From an uncultured Lachnospiraceae bacterium (GTDB lineage Bacteria; Bacillota; Clostridia; Lachnospirales; Lachnospiraceae), in NCBI GenBank assembly GCA_958405355.1, contig CATYEA010000070.1, positions 1 to 9,072 of the forward strand: a stretch of 9,072 nucleotides of DNA, read 5' to 3'. The notes below the pieces were generated by a model. That model did no database searches. It worked only from the letters and a program-made list of their open reading frames with translations, and had not been told where the DNA came from. Numbering within the stretch: position 1 is the first letter of the stretch; each line of letters opens with the position of its first letter. The position numbers were made by a program, and so were the translations under genes. This document shows, piece by piece, positions 1 to 7,466 of the stretch.

Positions 1-16
1 CATCTTCCCCACATCT

Positions 17-934
17 TTAGTATATCATCCGAATCCTCGTCGGCTCCAGGCTGGCCGTCACCTTTGTGACCGGCCCGTTGACCTCGCCGTCGCCATGAAT
101 CAGCTTTGGCCGGGAGGACAAAATCTCTATCTTTTTGCATCGATACATATAAACTCCAGGTGCACCCACATGCTCTCCCTTTAAAGCTTTCGGCAAAAGC
201 AGGAAACGTTTGAACACCGGTATCCCCGCTGCAATACATATATGAAGATTTTCATCATCCACCCGGGCTTCCGGTGCAAACATAAAGCCGCCGCCCTCAT
301 AATTTCCTTTCAATCCACATAAGAAAAGAACCTTTTGGAACCGATGGACTTCCTTACCATCCAAACGTATTTTTAATTTATCACAGGAACTGGTGATTAA
401 AAGTTTCATCGCCACACCGGTATAAGTGAATTTCCCCAGTCCCAGACGGTTAAAGGCTGATTTAAAGCGCAGCCGGTTCGCTCCGTCACAAACGGCTGCA
501 TCAAAACCAATCCCCATACTGCCGCCAAAGTGCCGGACTTTTCCATTATACTCCAGCCGCCCCGGATGAAAATAAATCCGATGTTTCTCTAAAAGAATCC
601 CGTCTAAAGCCTTGCGCCAATCTGAAGATATCCCAAGACTTCGGGCAAAATCATTTCCTGAACCAATCGGAATAAAGGCAAACGTCACTTCCGGGTGGTC
701 CCAGATACCGTCCATGACTTCCGAAATAGTTCCGTCACCGCCCATGGCCACAATAATTTTTTCCTTATCTTCCCGCTCCGCCGCTTCTCTGGCAAGTCTG
801 GCAGCCTGTCCCTTTTTCTCCGTGAACAGTGCTTCATAGGCCAGACCTTTGCTGTTCATGACCTGGCACACCTTCATCCAGATTGTCTTGCCTTTGCCGG
901 ACTTGGCATTGGGATTGACAATAAAATAGTACAT
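17..934 (-). CDS. YegS/DagK-family lipid kinase (probable diacylglycerol kinase)
   Basis: This 305-residue protein is complete and of normal length for the YegS/BmrU/DagK family of soluble, membrane-associated lipid kinases. These phosphorylate diacylglycerol or a related lipid with ATP, giving phosphatidic acid. Visible motifs are the N-terminal VNPNAKSGKGK strand-loop (about residues 6-16), the nucleotide-binding GGDGT (65-69), PIGSGNDFAR (89-98), GIGFDA (141-146), and the C-terminal HGDGE (280-284) that supplies an active-site acidic residue. There is no transmembrane segment. The ATG at 934 follows the polC stop by 12 nt and has a GGGGGA Shine-Dalgarno site about 8 nt upstream, so it is probably the last visible gene of the operon and coupled to polC. 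Substrate cannot be settled from sequence. Family members also phosphorylate sphingoid bases or phosphatidylglycerol, so a dagK symbol is withheld. The stop lies 16 nt from the window edge, so any following gene is out of view. Confidence 0.9.
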   Translation of the reverse strand: MYYFIVNPNAKSGKGKTIWMKVCQVMNSKGLAYEALFTEKKGQAARLAREAAEREDKEKIIVAMGGDGTISEVMDGIWDHPEVTFAFIPIGSGNDFARSLGISSDWRKALDGILLEKHRIYFHPGRLEYNGKVRHFGGSMGIGFDAAVCDGANRLRFKSAFNRLGLGKFTYTGVAMKLLITSSCDKLKIRLDGKEVHRFQKVLFLCGLKGNYEGGGFMFAPEARVDDENLHICIAAGIPVFKRFLLLPKALKGEHVGAPGVYMYRCKKIEILSSRPKLIHGDGEVNGPVTKVTASLEPTRIRMIY

Positions 935-946
935 ACCAAATCCCCC

Positions 947-1747
947 TTATCCGATTTTTAAATCAAAGATAGAAAGCTGATTGCTTTCCGGCAAATCGCC
1001 GAGCAGGCCCAGCTCTCCCATCACATCCAGTGTACTCCGGCTGACCTTGGCCCGCTGGGCAATATCATCCTTCGAGATGAACGGACCGTCTTTGGCGGCC
1101 AATGCCAACGCTTCCGCCGCAATACCGCCCATGCCGTCAATCGAAGAGAATGGCGGAAGCAGTTTATTTCCAACAATCGTAAACTTGATCGCCTCCGATT
1201 TATATAAATCAATCGGAAGGAAATCAAAACCTCTCGCATAAAATTCCTGGACGATTTTCATATCCCGAATAGTATCCTTTTCCTTTGCTGTCAGGTTCGG
1301 ATTGGATTTATAAAGCTTCAAATGTTTTTCCAGTTCTTCCTTACCCCGGCACATCAGTTCATAGTCAAAGGCCGTGGCACGAATCGTAAAGAAAGCCGCA
1401 TAATAAGCCAGCGGGTAATGAATCTTAAACCAAGCGATACGGAAGCCCATCATAACATAGGCCACCGCATGGGCCTTCGGGAACATATACTTAATCTTCT
1501 TACAGGACCAAATATACCAGTCCGGCACATCATGTTCCTTCATGGCCGCTTCAAATTCCGGTGTCAGACCTTTTCCCTTACGGACACTTTCCATAATTTT
1601 AAAAGAAAGCTCCGATTCCACGCCCTTATTGATCAAATAAATCATAATATCATCACGGGTACAGATGGCCGTGGAAATTTCCGCCTTGCCCTCTTTAATC
1701 AGCGTCTGGGCATTGTTCAGCCAAACGTCCGTACCGTGGGACAGACC
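947..1747 (-). CDS. polC: polC C-terminal fragment (frame-broken; fingers remainder and clamp-binding tail)
   Basis: About 266 residues continue PolC in a frame different from the upstream part. The frame picks up at GLSHGTDVWLNN (codons from 1747 down), a conserved PolC fingers-domain stretch, and runs without interruption to the TAA at 947-949. It includes the VRKGKGLTPEFE and MFPKAHAVAY regions, a helix-hairpin-helix-like DNA-binding segment (GMGGIAAEALA), and a final QLSIF, five residues before the C-terminus, which is the expected beta-clamp binding peptide. The first in-frame ATG is at 1645, giving 232 residues, but it has no Shine-Dalgarno site in front of it (upstream reads CCCGTGATGATATT) and would start inside the fold. 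This is therefore the 3' end of one gene rather than an independent gene. Together with the 5' part and the missing residues it makes a PolC of about 1460 residues, normal for the family. As it stands it is unlikely to be translated. Confidence 0.88.
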   Translation of the reverse strand, partial: GLSHGTDVWLNNAQTLIKEGKAEISTAICTRDDIMIYLINKGVESELSFKIMESVRKGKGLTPEFEAAMKEHDVPDWYIWSCKKIKYMFPKAHAVAYVMMGFRIAWFKIHYPLAYYAAFFTIRATAFDYELMCRGKEELEKHLKLYKSNPNLTAKEKDTIRDMKIVQEFYARGFDFLPIDLYKSEAIKFTIVGNKLLPPFSSIDGMGGIAAEALALAAKDGPFISKDDIAQRAKVSRSTLDVMGELGLLGDLPESNQLSIFDLKIG

Positions 1748-1752
1748 GAAAA
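1717..1752 (-). other. polC: Frame break in polC (apparent ~19-nt deletion)
   Basis: On the minus strand the coding sequence reads GCA TTT TC, then GGT CTG TCC CAC GGT. The first part belongs to the upstream frame (KAF-S) and the second to the downstream frame (GLSHG). PolC relatives, from my knowledge of the family, have about S-E-L-V-x-I-S between F and GLSHGTD, which is seven codons or 21 nt. Only 2 nt are present, so about 19 nt are missing and the frame shifts. The upstream frame then reads VCPTVRTFG and stops at TGA (1717-1719). Because residues are lost, a programmed ribosomal frameshift could not restore a normal protein. Confidence 0.85.
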
Positions 1753-4700
1753 TGCCTTCGGCTTTGTATCTCGAAGCATCTGCATAACAAAATCTGTACC
1801 AAATTCCGGAATACCGAGGGACCCCAGATCCGTCCCACCAATATCCTCCGGTTTAATATGTAAAGCATCCAGGCCATGGAACAGAGACAGCACTTCCTGG
1901 TCATCCAGAGAAATGGTCGTCGGGTCCACCCCAGTAATATCCTGAAGCATACGGATCATGGTCGGATCATCGTGTCCGAGAATATCCAGCTTCAACAGGT
2001 TATGGTCAATCGAATGATAATCGAAATGGGTCGTAATAATACGGGTCGTCTGGTCATTGGCCGGATGCTGTACCGGCGTAAAAGAATAAATTTCTTCTCC
2101 CAAAGGTACAACAATAATGCCGCCCGGATGCTGTCCTGTCGTTCGGCGGACGCCAACACAGCCGGAAGCCAGCCGGGTCAGTTCACAGCTCCGTTTTTCT
2201 ATCTGATGGTCCTCAAAATAACCTCTGGCATAACCATAAGCTGTCTTTTCCGCCAGCGTACCGATTGTCCCGGCCCGGAAGGTCTGGCCCTTACCAAAGA
2301 TAACTTCCGTGTAGTCATGGGCTTTACTCTGATATTCACCGGAAAAGTTCAAGTCAATATCCGGTTCCTTATTTCCCTTAAATCCAAGGAAGGTTTCAAA
2401 TGGAATGTCATGTCCCTCTTTCGACAGAGGCGTACCGCAGACCGGGCATACCTTATCTTCCATATCGCAGCCGGAACGTCCCGAAAAGCTCTTCACATAA
2501 TCCGAATCAAAATCCACATATTTACAGTTCGGACAGAGATAATGGGCCGGCAGTGAATTTACCTCCGTGATACCGGCGGTAAATGCCGCAAAGGATGAAC
2601 CTACAGAGCCACGGGAACCAACCAGATAGCCGTCGGCCACCGACTTCCACACCAACTTCTGAGCAATAATATACATAACGGCGAATCCATTGCCTATAAT
2701 GGAATTCAATTCCCTTTCAAGCCGCTCTACAACGATTTCCGGAAGATTCTCTCCATAAAGCGCATGGGCCTTGTCATAGCAAATCGTCCGCAGTGTCTTA
2801 TCCGAATCTTCAATGACCGGCGGACATTTATCCGGACGCACCGGAGATATCCGCTCGATCTGATCCGCTATATAATTTGTATTGGTAATAACAACCTCTT
2901 CTGCCTTTTCCGCACCGAGATACATGAATTCTTCCAGCATCTCTTCCGTTGTCCGGAAATAGATCGGCGGCTGCCTGTCCGCGTCGTCAAAACCTTTGCC
3001 GGCCATAATGATCCGCCGGTAAACTTCATCCTCCGGATTGATAAAATGCACATCACATGTAGCACAAACCGGCTTATGGAACTGTTCACCGAGACGGACA
3101 ATTTTCCTGTTCATTTCCATCAAATCTTCTTTGGACTGAATCTGAGGAATCTTTTCACTCTCAATCATGAAAAGATTATTTCCAATCGGCTGGATTTCCA
3201 AATAATCATAAAAGTTGACAATTCGGGCGATCTCATCGGAAGGACGGTCATTTAACACCGCCTGATACAGTTCTCCCGCTTCGCAGGCTGAACCAATGAT
3301 AAGGCCTTCCCGGTATTTTGACAGCACACTTTTCGGAATTCGCGGCCGCCTCGCATAATAGTCCAAATGAGACCAGGATACTAAACGATACAGATTAATC
3401 CGTCCGATATCATTCTGGGCCAGTATAATAATATGATAGGTTTTCAGTTTCTTTATGGCGTTGACCGACATCTGGCTCATACCGTTTAATGTATCCAGGT
3501 CCGTCACGCCCATACCCTTTAACCGGGCAACAAATTTCACAAATATATCCGCCGTAGATTCCGCATCCTCCACAGCCCGGTGATGATTCTCCAGCGTCCC
3601 TCCGACGGCCTCCACCACCGTATCCAATTTATAATTCTTCAAATCCGGCAGCATACTCCGGGCCATAGCCAGGGTATCTACCACCGTAAACTCCCGAAGC
3701 ATATCCATTCTCCGGCAATTTTCTTTGATAAAACTCATATCAAATTCTGCATTATGAGCAACCATAATACAGCCTTCCGAAAATTCCAGAAATTCCGGCA
3801 ATACCTTTTCAATGACATCAGCATCCACAACCATGCCGTCATTGATACCTGTCAGTTTTTCAATTTCAAAAGGAATCGGACGCTCCGGATTGACAAAGGT
3901 GCTGTAACGGTCCACAATTTCACCGTTTTCCACCTTGACCGCACCGATTTCAATAATCCGGTCATTGACCGCACTAAAACCTGTCGTCTCAATATCAAAG
4001 ACAACAAACTTACTGTCCAGGCTCTGGTTTTTCGATTCAAAGACAATCGGTTTCAAATCATCCACCAAATAGCCTTCCACGCCATAAATCGGCTTGAAAT
4101 CCTTACCTTCTACGCAGTGGTTTGCATCAGTAAATGCCTGGACCACACCGTGGTCCGTAATGGCCATCGCCTTATGTCCCCAGGACATGGCTGTTTTAAG
4201 CATGGTCTTACAGTCAGCCACACTGTCCATATCACTCATTGTCGTATGGGCATGAAGTTCTACCCGTTTGACCGGGCTTAAATCCATCCGCTTTTCCGTA
4301 AAATCCGGTATGGTCTTAATGCCCATCACCGAGTTTAACGCAATACCATGGTCATATTTATCCATGACAGCCATGGCCTTCATACGAACAAAGGTGCCGA
4401 CTTTCAAATTTGAAAGCACCTGCGGCAAAAATTCATTTTTCGTAAACACTTTGGCCGAAATACTGTCGGTAAAATCCGTCACAGCAAAAATAATGATCGT
4501 CTTCTCGTTTCGGATTTCCCTTGTCTCAAGCTGAATAACTTTCCCCCGGACAATTACCTCACCGATTTCATCGTTGATTTCAGAAATTGGTGTCTCATCG
4601 CCCTCAAAAGGACGGCCATAAAAAATATCCGGGTCGATAATTTTTTTCTTAATATATGTATTTTCCTTCTTGAAATCTCTGGCCGGTTTCTGCTGTTCAG

Positions 4701-5319
4701 CAATCTTTTCTTCCTTCTGTTTGACAGCAGCTTCCGCTTCCGTATAGTTTTTAACGATTGTCTCCACCTCACGCTGGAAGGTTTCTTCCGCATACTCGGC
4801 CTGACGACTTTTCCGCTCCCGGATGTATTCCACTGAAATATCTACATAATACCCAAACCGGTCCTGAAAAATCTTCAGCAGCTTGTCCCGGATACATTCA
4901 ATTTTAGAGGCTGTGATAAAATTATCCTCCACGGTGAGGATCATTCTCTGAGCATCCGTAAATTCCTTTTTCGCCTTGTGAAAAATATTGGCTTCCAAAT
5001 CGCTGGAATCTTTCAGCTCTGCCTCAAAACTGTCAAAATAAATAGACATGAGCCGTTCCGGCGTGTATTGCTCCGACAACTCATATCGGTCAATGACATC
5101 CACATGGACATCCGTATTTTCAAAAAGCTGTCCCCGAATCTGTTCTTCCAATTTCCGCACATCCATGTAGGATATCAGCCTTGGACTGCGCAGATAGACC
5201 CGAATCCGGTTTTTCGCCTGACTGGCTGTGACCTTATCCACGACCGCCTCTTCCAGTAAATCCGTCATTCCTCTATTCAGTTTTAAAACGGGAAATACTT
5301 CAAAAAAAGAAGCCGCCAT
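1717..5319 (-). CDS. polC: DNA polymerase III alpha subunit, Gram-positive PolC type (N-terminal 1200 codons; frame-broken)
   Basis: This is the replicative polymerase of Bacillota, with built-in 3'-5' proofreading. Domains in order: N-terminal region (1-190), a charged helical linker (190-230), OB fold (about 250-330), PHP domain starting at ELHAHTTMSD (H356, H358), and a DEDD exonuclease inserted in PHP with DIETTG (D442, E444), HNAEFD (D527) and HRAVED (H580, D585). Then comes the polymerase core with a zinc-binding four-cysteine cluster (C929, C932, C958, C961), the palm aspartates PDIDLNF (D987, D989), and KLDILGHDD (D1112). All catalytic residues are present. After F1190-Ser the frame leaves the family sequence and ends in a nine-residue foreign tail and TGA at 1717. 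The conserved remainder is in another frame (947-1747). The ATG at 5319 lies 2 nt after the ispG stop with a GGAG site 9 nt upstream, inside the ispG end, suggesting translational coupling. Without fingers and clamp-binding tail the product should be inactive. Confidence 0.95.
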   Translation of the reverse strand: MAASFFEVFPVLKLNRGMTDLLEEAVVDKVTASQAKNRIRVYLRSPRLISYMDVRKLEEQIRGQLFENTDVHVDVIDRYELSEQYTPERLMSIYFDSFEAELKDSSDLEANIFHKAKKEFTDAQRMILTVEDNFITASKIECIRDKLLKIFQDRFGYYVDISVEYIRERKSRQAEYAEETFQREVETIVKNYTEAEAAVKQKEEKIAEQQKPARDFKKENTYIKKKIIDPDIFYGRPFEGDETPISEINDEIGEVIVRGKVIQLETREIRNEKTIIIFAVTDFTDSISAKVFTKNEFLPQVLSNLKVGTFVRMKAMAVMDKYDHGIALNSVMGIKTIPDFTEKRMDLSPVKRVELHAHTTMSDMDSVADCKTMLKTAMSWGHKAMAITDHGVVQAFTDANHCVEGKDFKPIYGVEGYLVDDLKPIVFESKNQSLDSKFVVFDIETTGFSAVNDRIIEIGAVKVENGEIVDRYSTFVNPERPIPFEIEKLTGINDGMVVDADVIEKVLPEFLEFSEGCIMVAHNAEFDMSFIKENCRRMDMLREFTVVDTLAMARSMLPDLKNYKLDTVVEAVGGTLENHHRAVEDAESTADIFVKFVARLKGMGVTDLDTLNGMSQMSVNAIKKLKTYHIIILAQNDIGRINLYRLVSWSHLDYYARRPRIPKSVLSKYREGLIIGSACEAGELYQAVLNDRPSDEIARIVNFYDYLEIQPIGNNLFMIESEKIPQIQSKEDLMEMNRKIVRLGEQFHKPVCATCDVHFINPEDEVYRRIIMAGKGFDDADRQPPIYFRTTEEMLEEFMYLGAEKAEEVVITNTNYIADQIERISPVRPDKCPPVIEDSDKTLRTICYDKAHALYGENLPEIVVERLERELNSIIGNGFAVMYIIAQKLVWKSVADGYLVGSRGSVGSSFAAFTAGITEVNSLPAHYLCPNCKYVDFDSDYVKSFSGRSGCDMEDKVCPVCGTPLSKEGHDIPFETFLGFKGNKEPDIDLNFSGEYQSKAHDYTEVIFGKGQTFRAGTIGTLAEKTAYGYARGYFEDHQIEKRSCELTRLASGCVGVRRTTGQHPGGIIVVPLGEEIYSFTPVQHPANDQTTRIITTHFDYHSIDHNLLKLDILGHDDPTMIRMLQDITGVDPTTISLDDQEVLSLFHGLDALHIKPEDIGGTDLGSLGIPEFGTDFVMQMLRDTKPKAFSVCPTVRTFG

Positions 5320-5321
5320 TT

Positions 5322-6380
5322 TTATTCACTCCAGTTATCCAATGTCTCTTTAAGCACCGCAAGCAGCTCACTCTCCGGTACCTTTTTTATAATTTCACCT
5401 TTTCTTATGAGAAGTCCCTCGCCTTTACCTCCGGCAATCCCTAAATCTGCTTCCTTCGCTTCGCCCGGGCCGTTGACAACGCAGCCCATAACAGCCACTT
5501 TCAGGTTCAGATCATAGCCCTGAACCATATTTTCCACCTGGGTTGCCAGTCCGATGAGATCGATCTGAGTTCTTCCGCAGGTCGGACAGGAAACGACCTC
5601 AATACCGCCCTTACGCAATCCAAGGGTTCTTAAAATCAGCTTCGCCGATTTAATTTCCTCTACAGGATCTCCGGTCAAAGACACACGGATTGTATTCCCA
5701 ATACCCTCATTCAGCATAATACCAAGGCCCACTGCCGATTTAATATTACCTGAAATGAGCGTTCCAGACTCAGTGATTCCCACATGGAGCGGATATTCTG
5801 TCTGTCTGGCGATCAGTTCATGGGCTTTAATGCACATCATAACATCTGACGATTTGATACTGATAACCATCTGGTCATAGTCGTAATCTTCAATCATACG
5901 CACTTTATCCAAAGCACTTTCCACAATGCCCTCAGCCGTTACCCGGCCGCCGTATTTTTCGATCAGAGGCTTTTCCAGAGAACCGCTGTTCACACCGACA
6001 CGGATTGGCACATGACAGGCCTTAGCCGTATCCACAACTGCTTTCACCCGGTCTGCCGCCCCAATATTTCCCGGATTAATGCGGATTTTATCCACACCAT
6101 TTTCCATGGCCGCAATGGCCAGCCGATAGTCAAAATGAATATCACCGACCAGTGGTATATGAATCTGTTTTTTTATCTCTTTAATCGCCTTAGCCGCTTC
6201 CATCGTCGGCACAGCCACCCGGATAATATCACAACCGGCTTCTTCTAAAGCCAGAATCTGGGACACCGTACTTTTTACATCTTCTGTCTTAGTATTACAC
6301 ATGGACTGAATGGCAATCGGATTCTTTCCGCCGATACAGCATCCACCGATTGAAATCACCTTTGTATTTTCACGAATCAT
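5322..6380 (-). CDS. ispG: 4-hydroxy-3-methylbut-2-enyl diphosphate synthase (HMBPP synthase)
   Basis: IspG (GcpE) is the [4Fe-4S] enzyme that converts 2-C-methyl-D-erythritol 2,4-cyclodiphosphate to HMBPP, the penultimate step of the MEP isoprenoid pathway, in the cytoplasm. The protein of about 352 residues has the normal length of the short bacterial form. The TIM-barrel part carries IQSMCNTKT, VGDIHFD and RINPGNIG. The C-terminal cluster domain carries SCPTCGRTQ and MGCVVNGPGEAKEAD, giving the cluster ligands C266, C269, C301 and E308 (counting from the TTG one codon upstream). The start could be TTG at 6383 or ATG at 6380. I chose ATG because it is the stronger codon and sits 8 nt from a GGGGAGG site. 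Its last codons contain the polC ribosome binding site, and only 2 nt separate its stop from the polC start. Confidence 0.96.
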   Translation of the reverse strand: MIRENTKVISIGGCCIGGKNPIAIQSMCNTKTEDVKSTVSQILALEEAGCDIIRVAVPTMEAAKAIKEIKKQIHIPLVGDIHFDYRLAIAAMENGVDKIRINPGNIGAADRVKAVVDTAKACHVPIRVGVNSGSLEKPLIEKYGGRVTAEGIVESALDKVRMIEDYDYDQMVISIKSSDVMMCIKAHELIARQTEYPLHVGITESGTLISGNIKSAVGLGIMLNEGIGNTIRVSLTGDPVEEIKSAKLILRTLGLRKGGIEVVSCPTCGRTQIDLIGLATQVENMVQGYDLNLKVAVMGCVVNGPGEAKEADLGIAGGKGEGLLIRKGEIIKKVPESELLAVLKETLDNWSE

Positions 6381-6388
6381 CAAACACG

Positions 6389-6395
6389 CCTCCCC
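6389..6395 (-). promoter_or_regulatory. Shine-Dalgarno site of ispG
   Basis: GGGGAGG on the minus strand lies between the rseP stop and the ispG start. It is 5 nt from a TTG at 6383 and 8 nt from the ATG at 6380. Both spacings are workable; the ATG is favoured by codon strength. The choice changes the protein by one residue only. Confidence 0.75.
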
Positions 6396-6398
6396 GAA

Positions 6399-6416
6399 CT
6401 GCTGCAGCTACAGCAG
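6399..6416 (-). repeat. Small inverted repeat across the rseP stop codon
   Basis: CTGCTG and CAGCAG arms of 6 nt flank a 6-nt loop that contains the rseP stop. The hairpin could form in the mRNA just ahead of the ispG Shine-Dalgarno site. There is no U-tract, so it is not an intrinsic terminator. It may simply reflect the CTG/CAG codons of the leucine-rich RseP C-terminus. No function can be claimed. Confidence 0.35.
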
Positions 6417-7466
6417 CAATTTGTGTATATCATTATAAAGAATAAATACCATAAGAACCATTAAAAATGCAAAGCCAATGGTGTGTACCCAGCCCTCTTT
6501 TTCCGGCGGCAATGGCTTTCCCCGCACCGCTTCCACAATTAAAAACAAGATACGTCCGCCATCCAATGCCGGAATGGGCAATAAATTGACCACGCCCAGA
6601 TTGGCACTCAGTAAAATACAGATATTCATCATATTTAAAAGAACGTCCAGCCAACCGTAACTTTTCGCTTCCTGATAGGTATCGTCAATCATATCCACAA
6701 TACCCACCGGACCGGACAGTTCATTGGCTGAAACCTGGCCTGTGACAAGCTTTCCAAGACTTCGGGCCGTTGTCGTTATCCAGTATCGAACTTCAAAAAC
6801 GCCATATTTTAGTGTGTCCAACACACCAGTCCGCTCATAAGCTCCGCCATAAATCTGGATTTTATATGTGCCGTCCGAACTCAACTCCGGCGTGACCGTC
6901 GTCCGGTACTCATTTCCATTTCGCGTCAGAACCATTTCCATCGGCGTACCATCCGAATTCATCAATACTTCTGTCCGAAATTCCTTATACATATGAACCT
7001 TGCGCCCATTAACTTCCTTGATCACATCGCCATCACGAATGCCTGCTTCCCAGGCCGGACCATTTTCTTCGACCTTATAGACCGATGGTGTGTCATATCC
7101 GATAATACCGACAAGAATCAACGCAAAAATAAAGGCCAGGATAAAATTAAATAAAGGACCGGCAACGATCACCTGAAAACGCTGCCATACACTTTTTGAA
7201 TTAAAAGAATTATCTCCTGTTTCATCCGTATCTTCACCGACCATGGCACAGGAACCTCCCAGCGGCAGGGCTTTGACTGCATAAACCGTTTCGCCCCGTT
7301 TAAAGCTGAACAAAATCGGTCCCATACCAAGGGCAAATTCAGTGACGCCGACGCCATTTTTCTTTGCCAGAAGAAAATGACCAAATTCATGAAATAAAAT
7401 AATTATGCTGAATACAATCAGAGCTACAATAATTCCCAAGCTACCACCTGCTTTCGATAAATTCAT
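6408..7466 (-). CDS. rseP: RIP metalloprotease RseP (site-2 protease family)
   Basis: This is a zinc intramembrane protease (M50 family; RasP/YluC in Bacillus) that cuts transmembrane substrates such as anti-sigma factors and signal-peptide remnants. Counting from the ATG at 7466 (352 residues), the first membrane segment (about 11-31) holds the zinc motif HEFGH (H26, E27, H30). A second segment (about 98-123) contains GPLFNF, followed by a PDZ domain (about 125-195). A third segment (about 272-300) ends in NLLPIPALDGG, where D302 is the third zinc ligand, and a final segment covers about 328-345. The ATG lies inside dxr (26-nt overlap) and has GGAGAAGG 6 nt upstream. A TTG at 7439, just after the dxr stop and preceded by AGGTGG, would give a protein beginning directly at GIIVALIVF, as many family members do. 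The true start is open, but the catalytic region is unaffected. Its substrate in this organism is unknown. Confidence 0.95.
   Translation of the reverse strand: MNLSKAGGSLGIIVALIVFSIIILFHEFGHFLLAKKNGVGVTEFALGMGPILFSFKRGETVYAVKALPLGGSCAMVGEDTDETGDNSFNSKSVWQRFQVIVAGPLFNFILAFIFALILVGIIGYDTPSVYKVEENGPAWEAGIRDGDVIKEVNGRKVHMYKEFRTEVLMNSDGTPMEMVLTRNGNEYRTTVTPELSSDGTYKIQIYGGAYERTGVLDTLKYGVFEVRYWITTTARSLGKLVTGQVSANELSGPVGIVDMIDDTYQEAKSYGWLDVLLNMMNICILLSANLGVVNLLPIPALDGGRILFLIVEAVRGKPLPPEKEGWVHTIGFAFLMVLMVFILYNDIHKLLL

Noticed and set aside
1..16. Possible start of another gene after the kinase (an ATG reading toward the window edge at 14-12)
   Set aside because: Only a few codons are visible and no separate ribosome binding site can be judged, so nothing can be supported.
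1717..1752. Programmed ribosomal frameshift in polC
   Set aside because: There is no slippery heptamer or obvious stimulatory structure, and about six or seven conserved residues are absent. Shifting frame would not rebuild the normal protein.
1717..1752. Intein, intron or insertion sequence splitting polC
   Set aside because: Sequence is lost at the junction rather than gained. The two halves are adjacent and there are no inverted repeats or target duplication.
1322..1945. Long plus-strand open frame (207 codons) opposite polC
   Set aside because: It lies wholly antisense to conserved PolC coding sequence, spans the polC break, and its translation is basic and low in recognisable motifs. 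It is a shadow of the real gene.
1876..2556. Plus-strand open frame (226 codons) opposite the PolC palm and zinc region
   Set aside because: Antisense to the four-cysteine cluster and PDIDLNF palm motif. No ribosome binding site or family resemblance was seen.
3580..4281. Plus-strand open frame (233 codons) opposite the PolC exonuclease and PHP regions
   Set aside because: The opposite strand carries the DIETTG, HNAEFD and HRAVED motifs in order. The plus frame is rich in His, Ile and Arg with no domain, which is typical of antisense reading.
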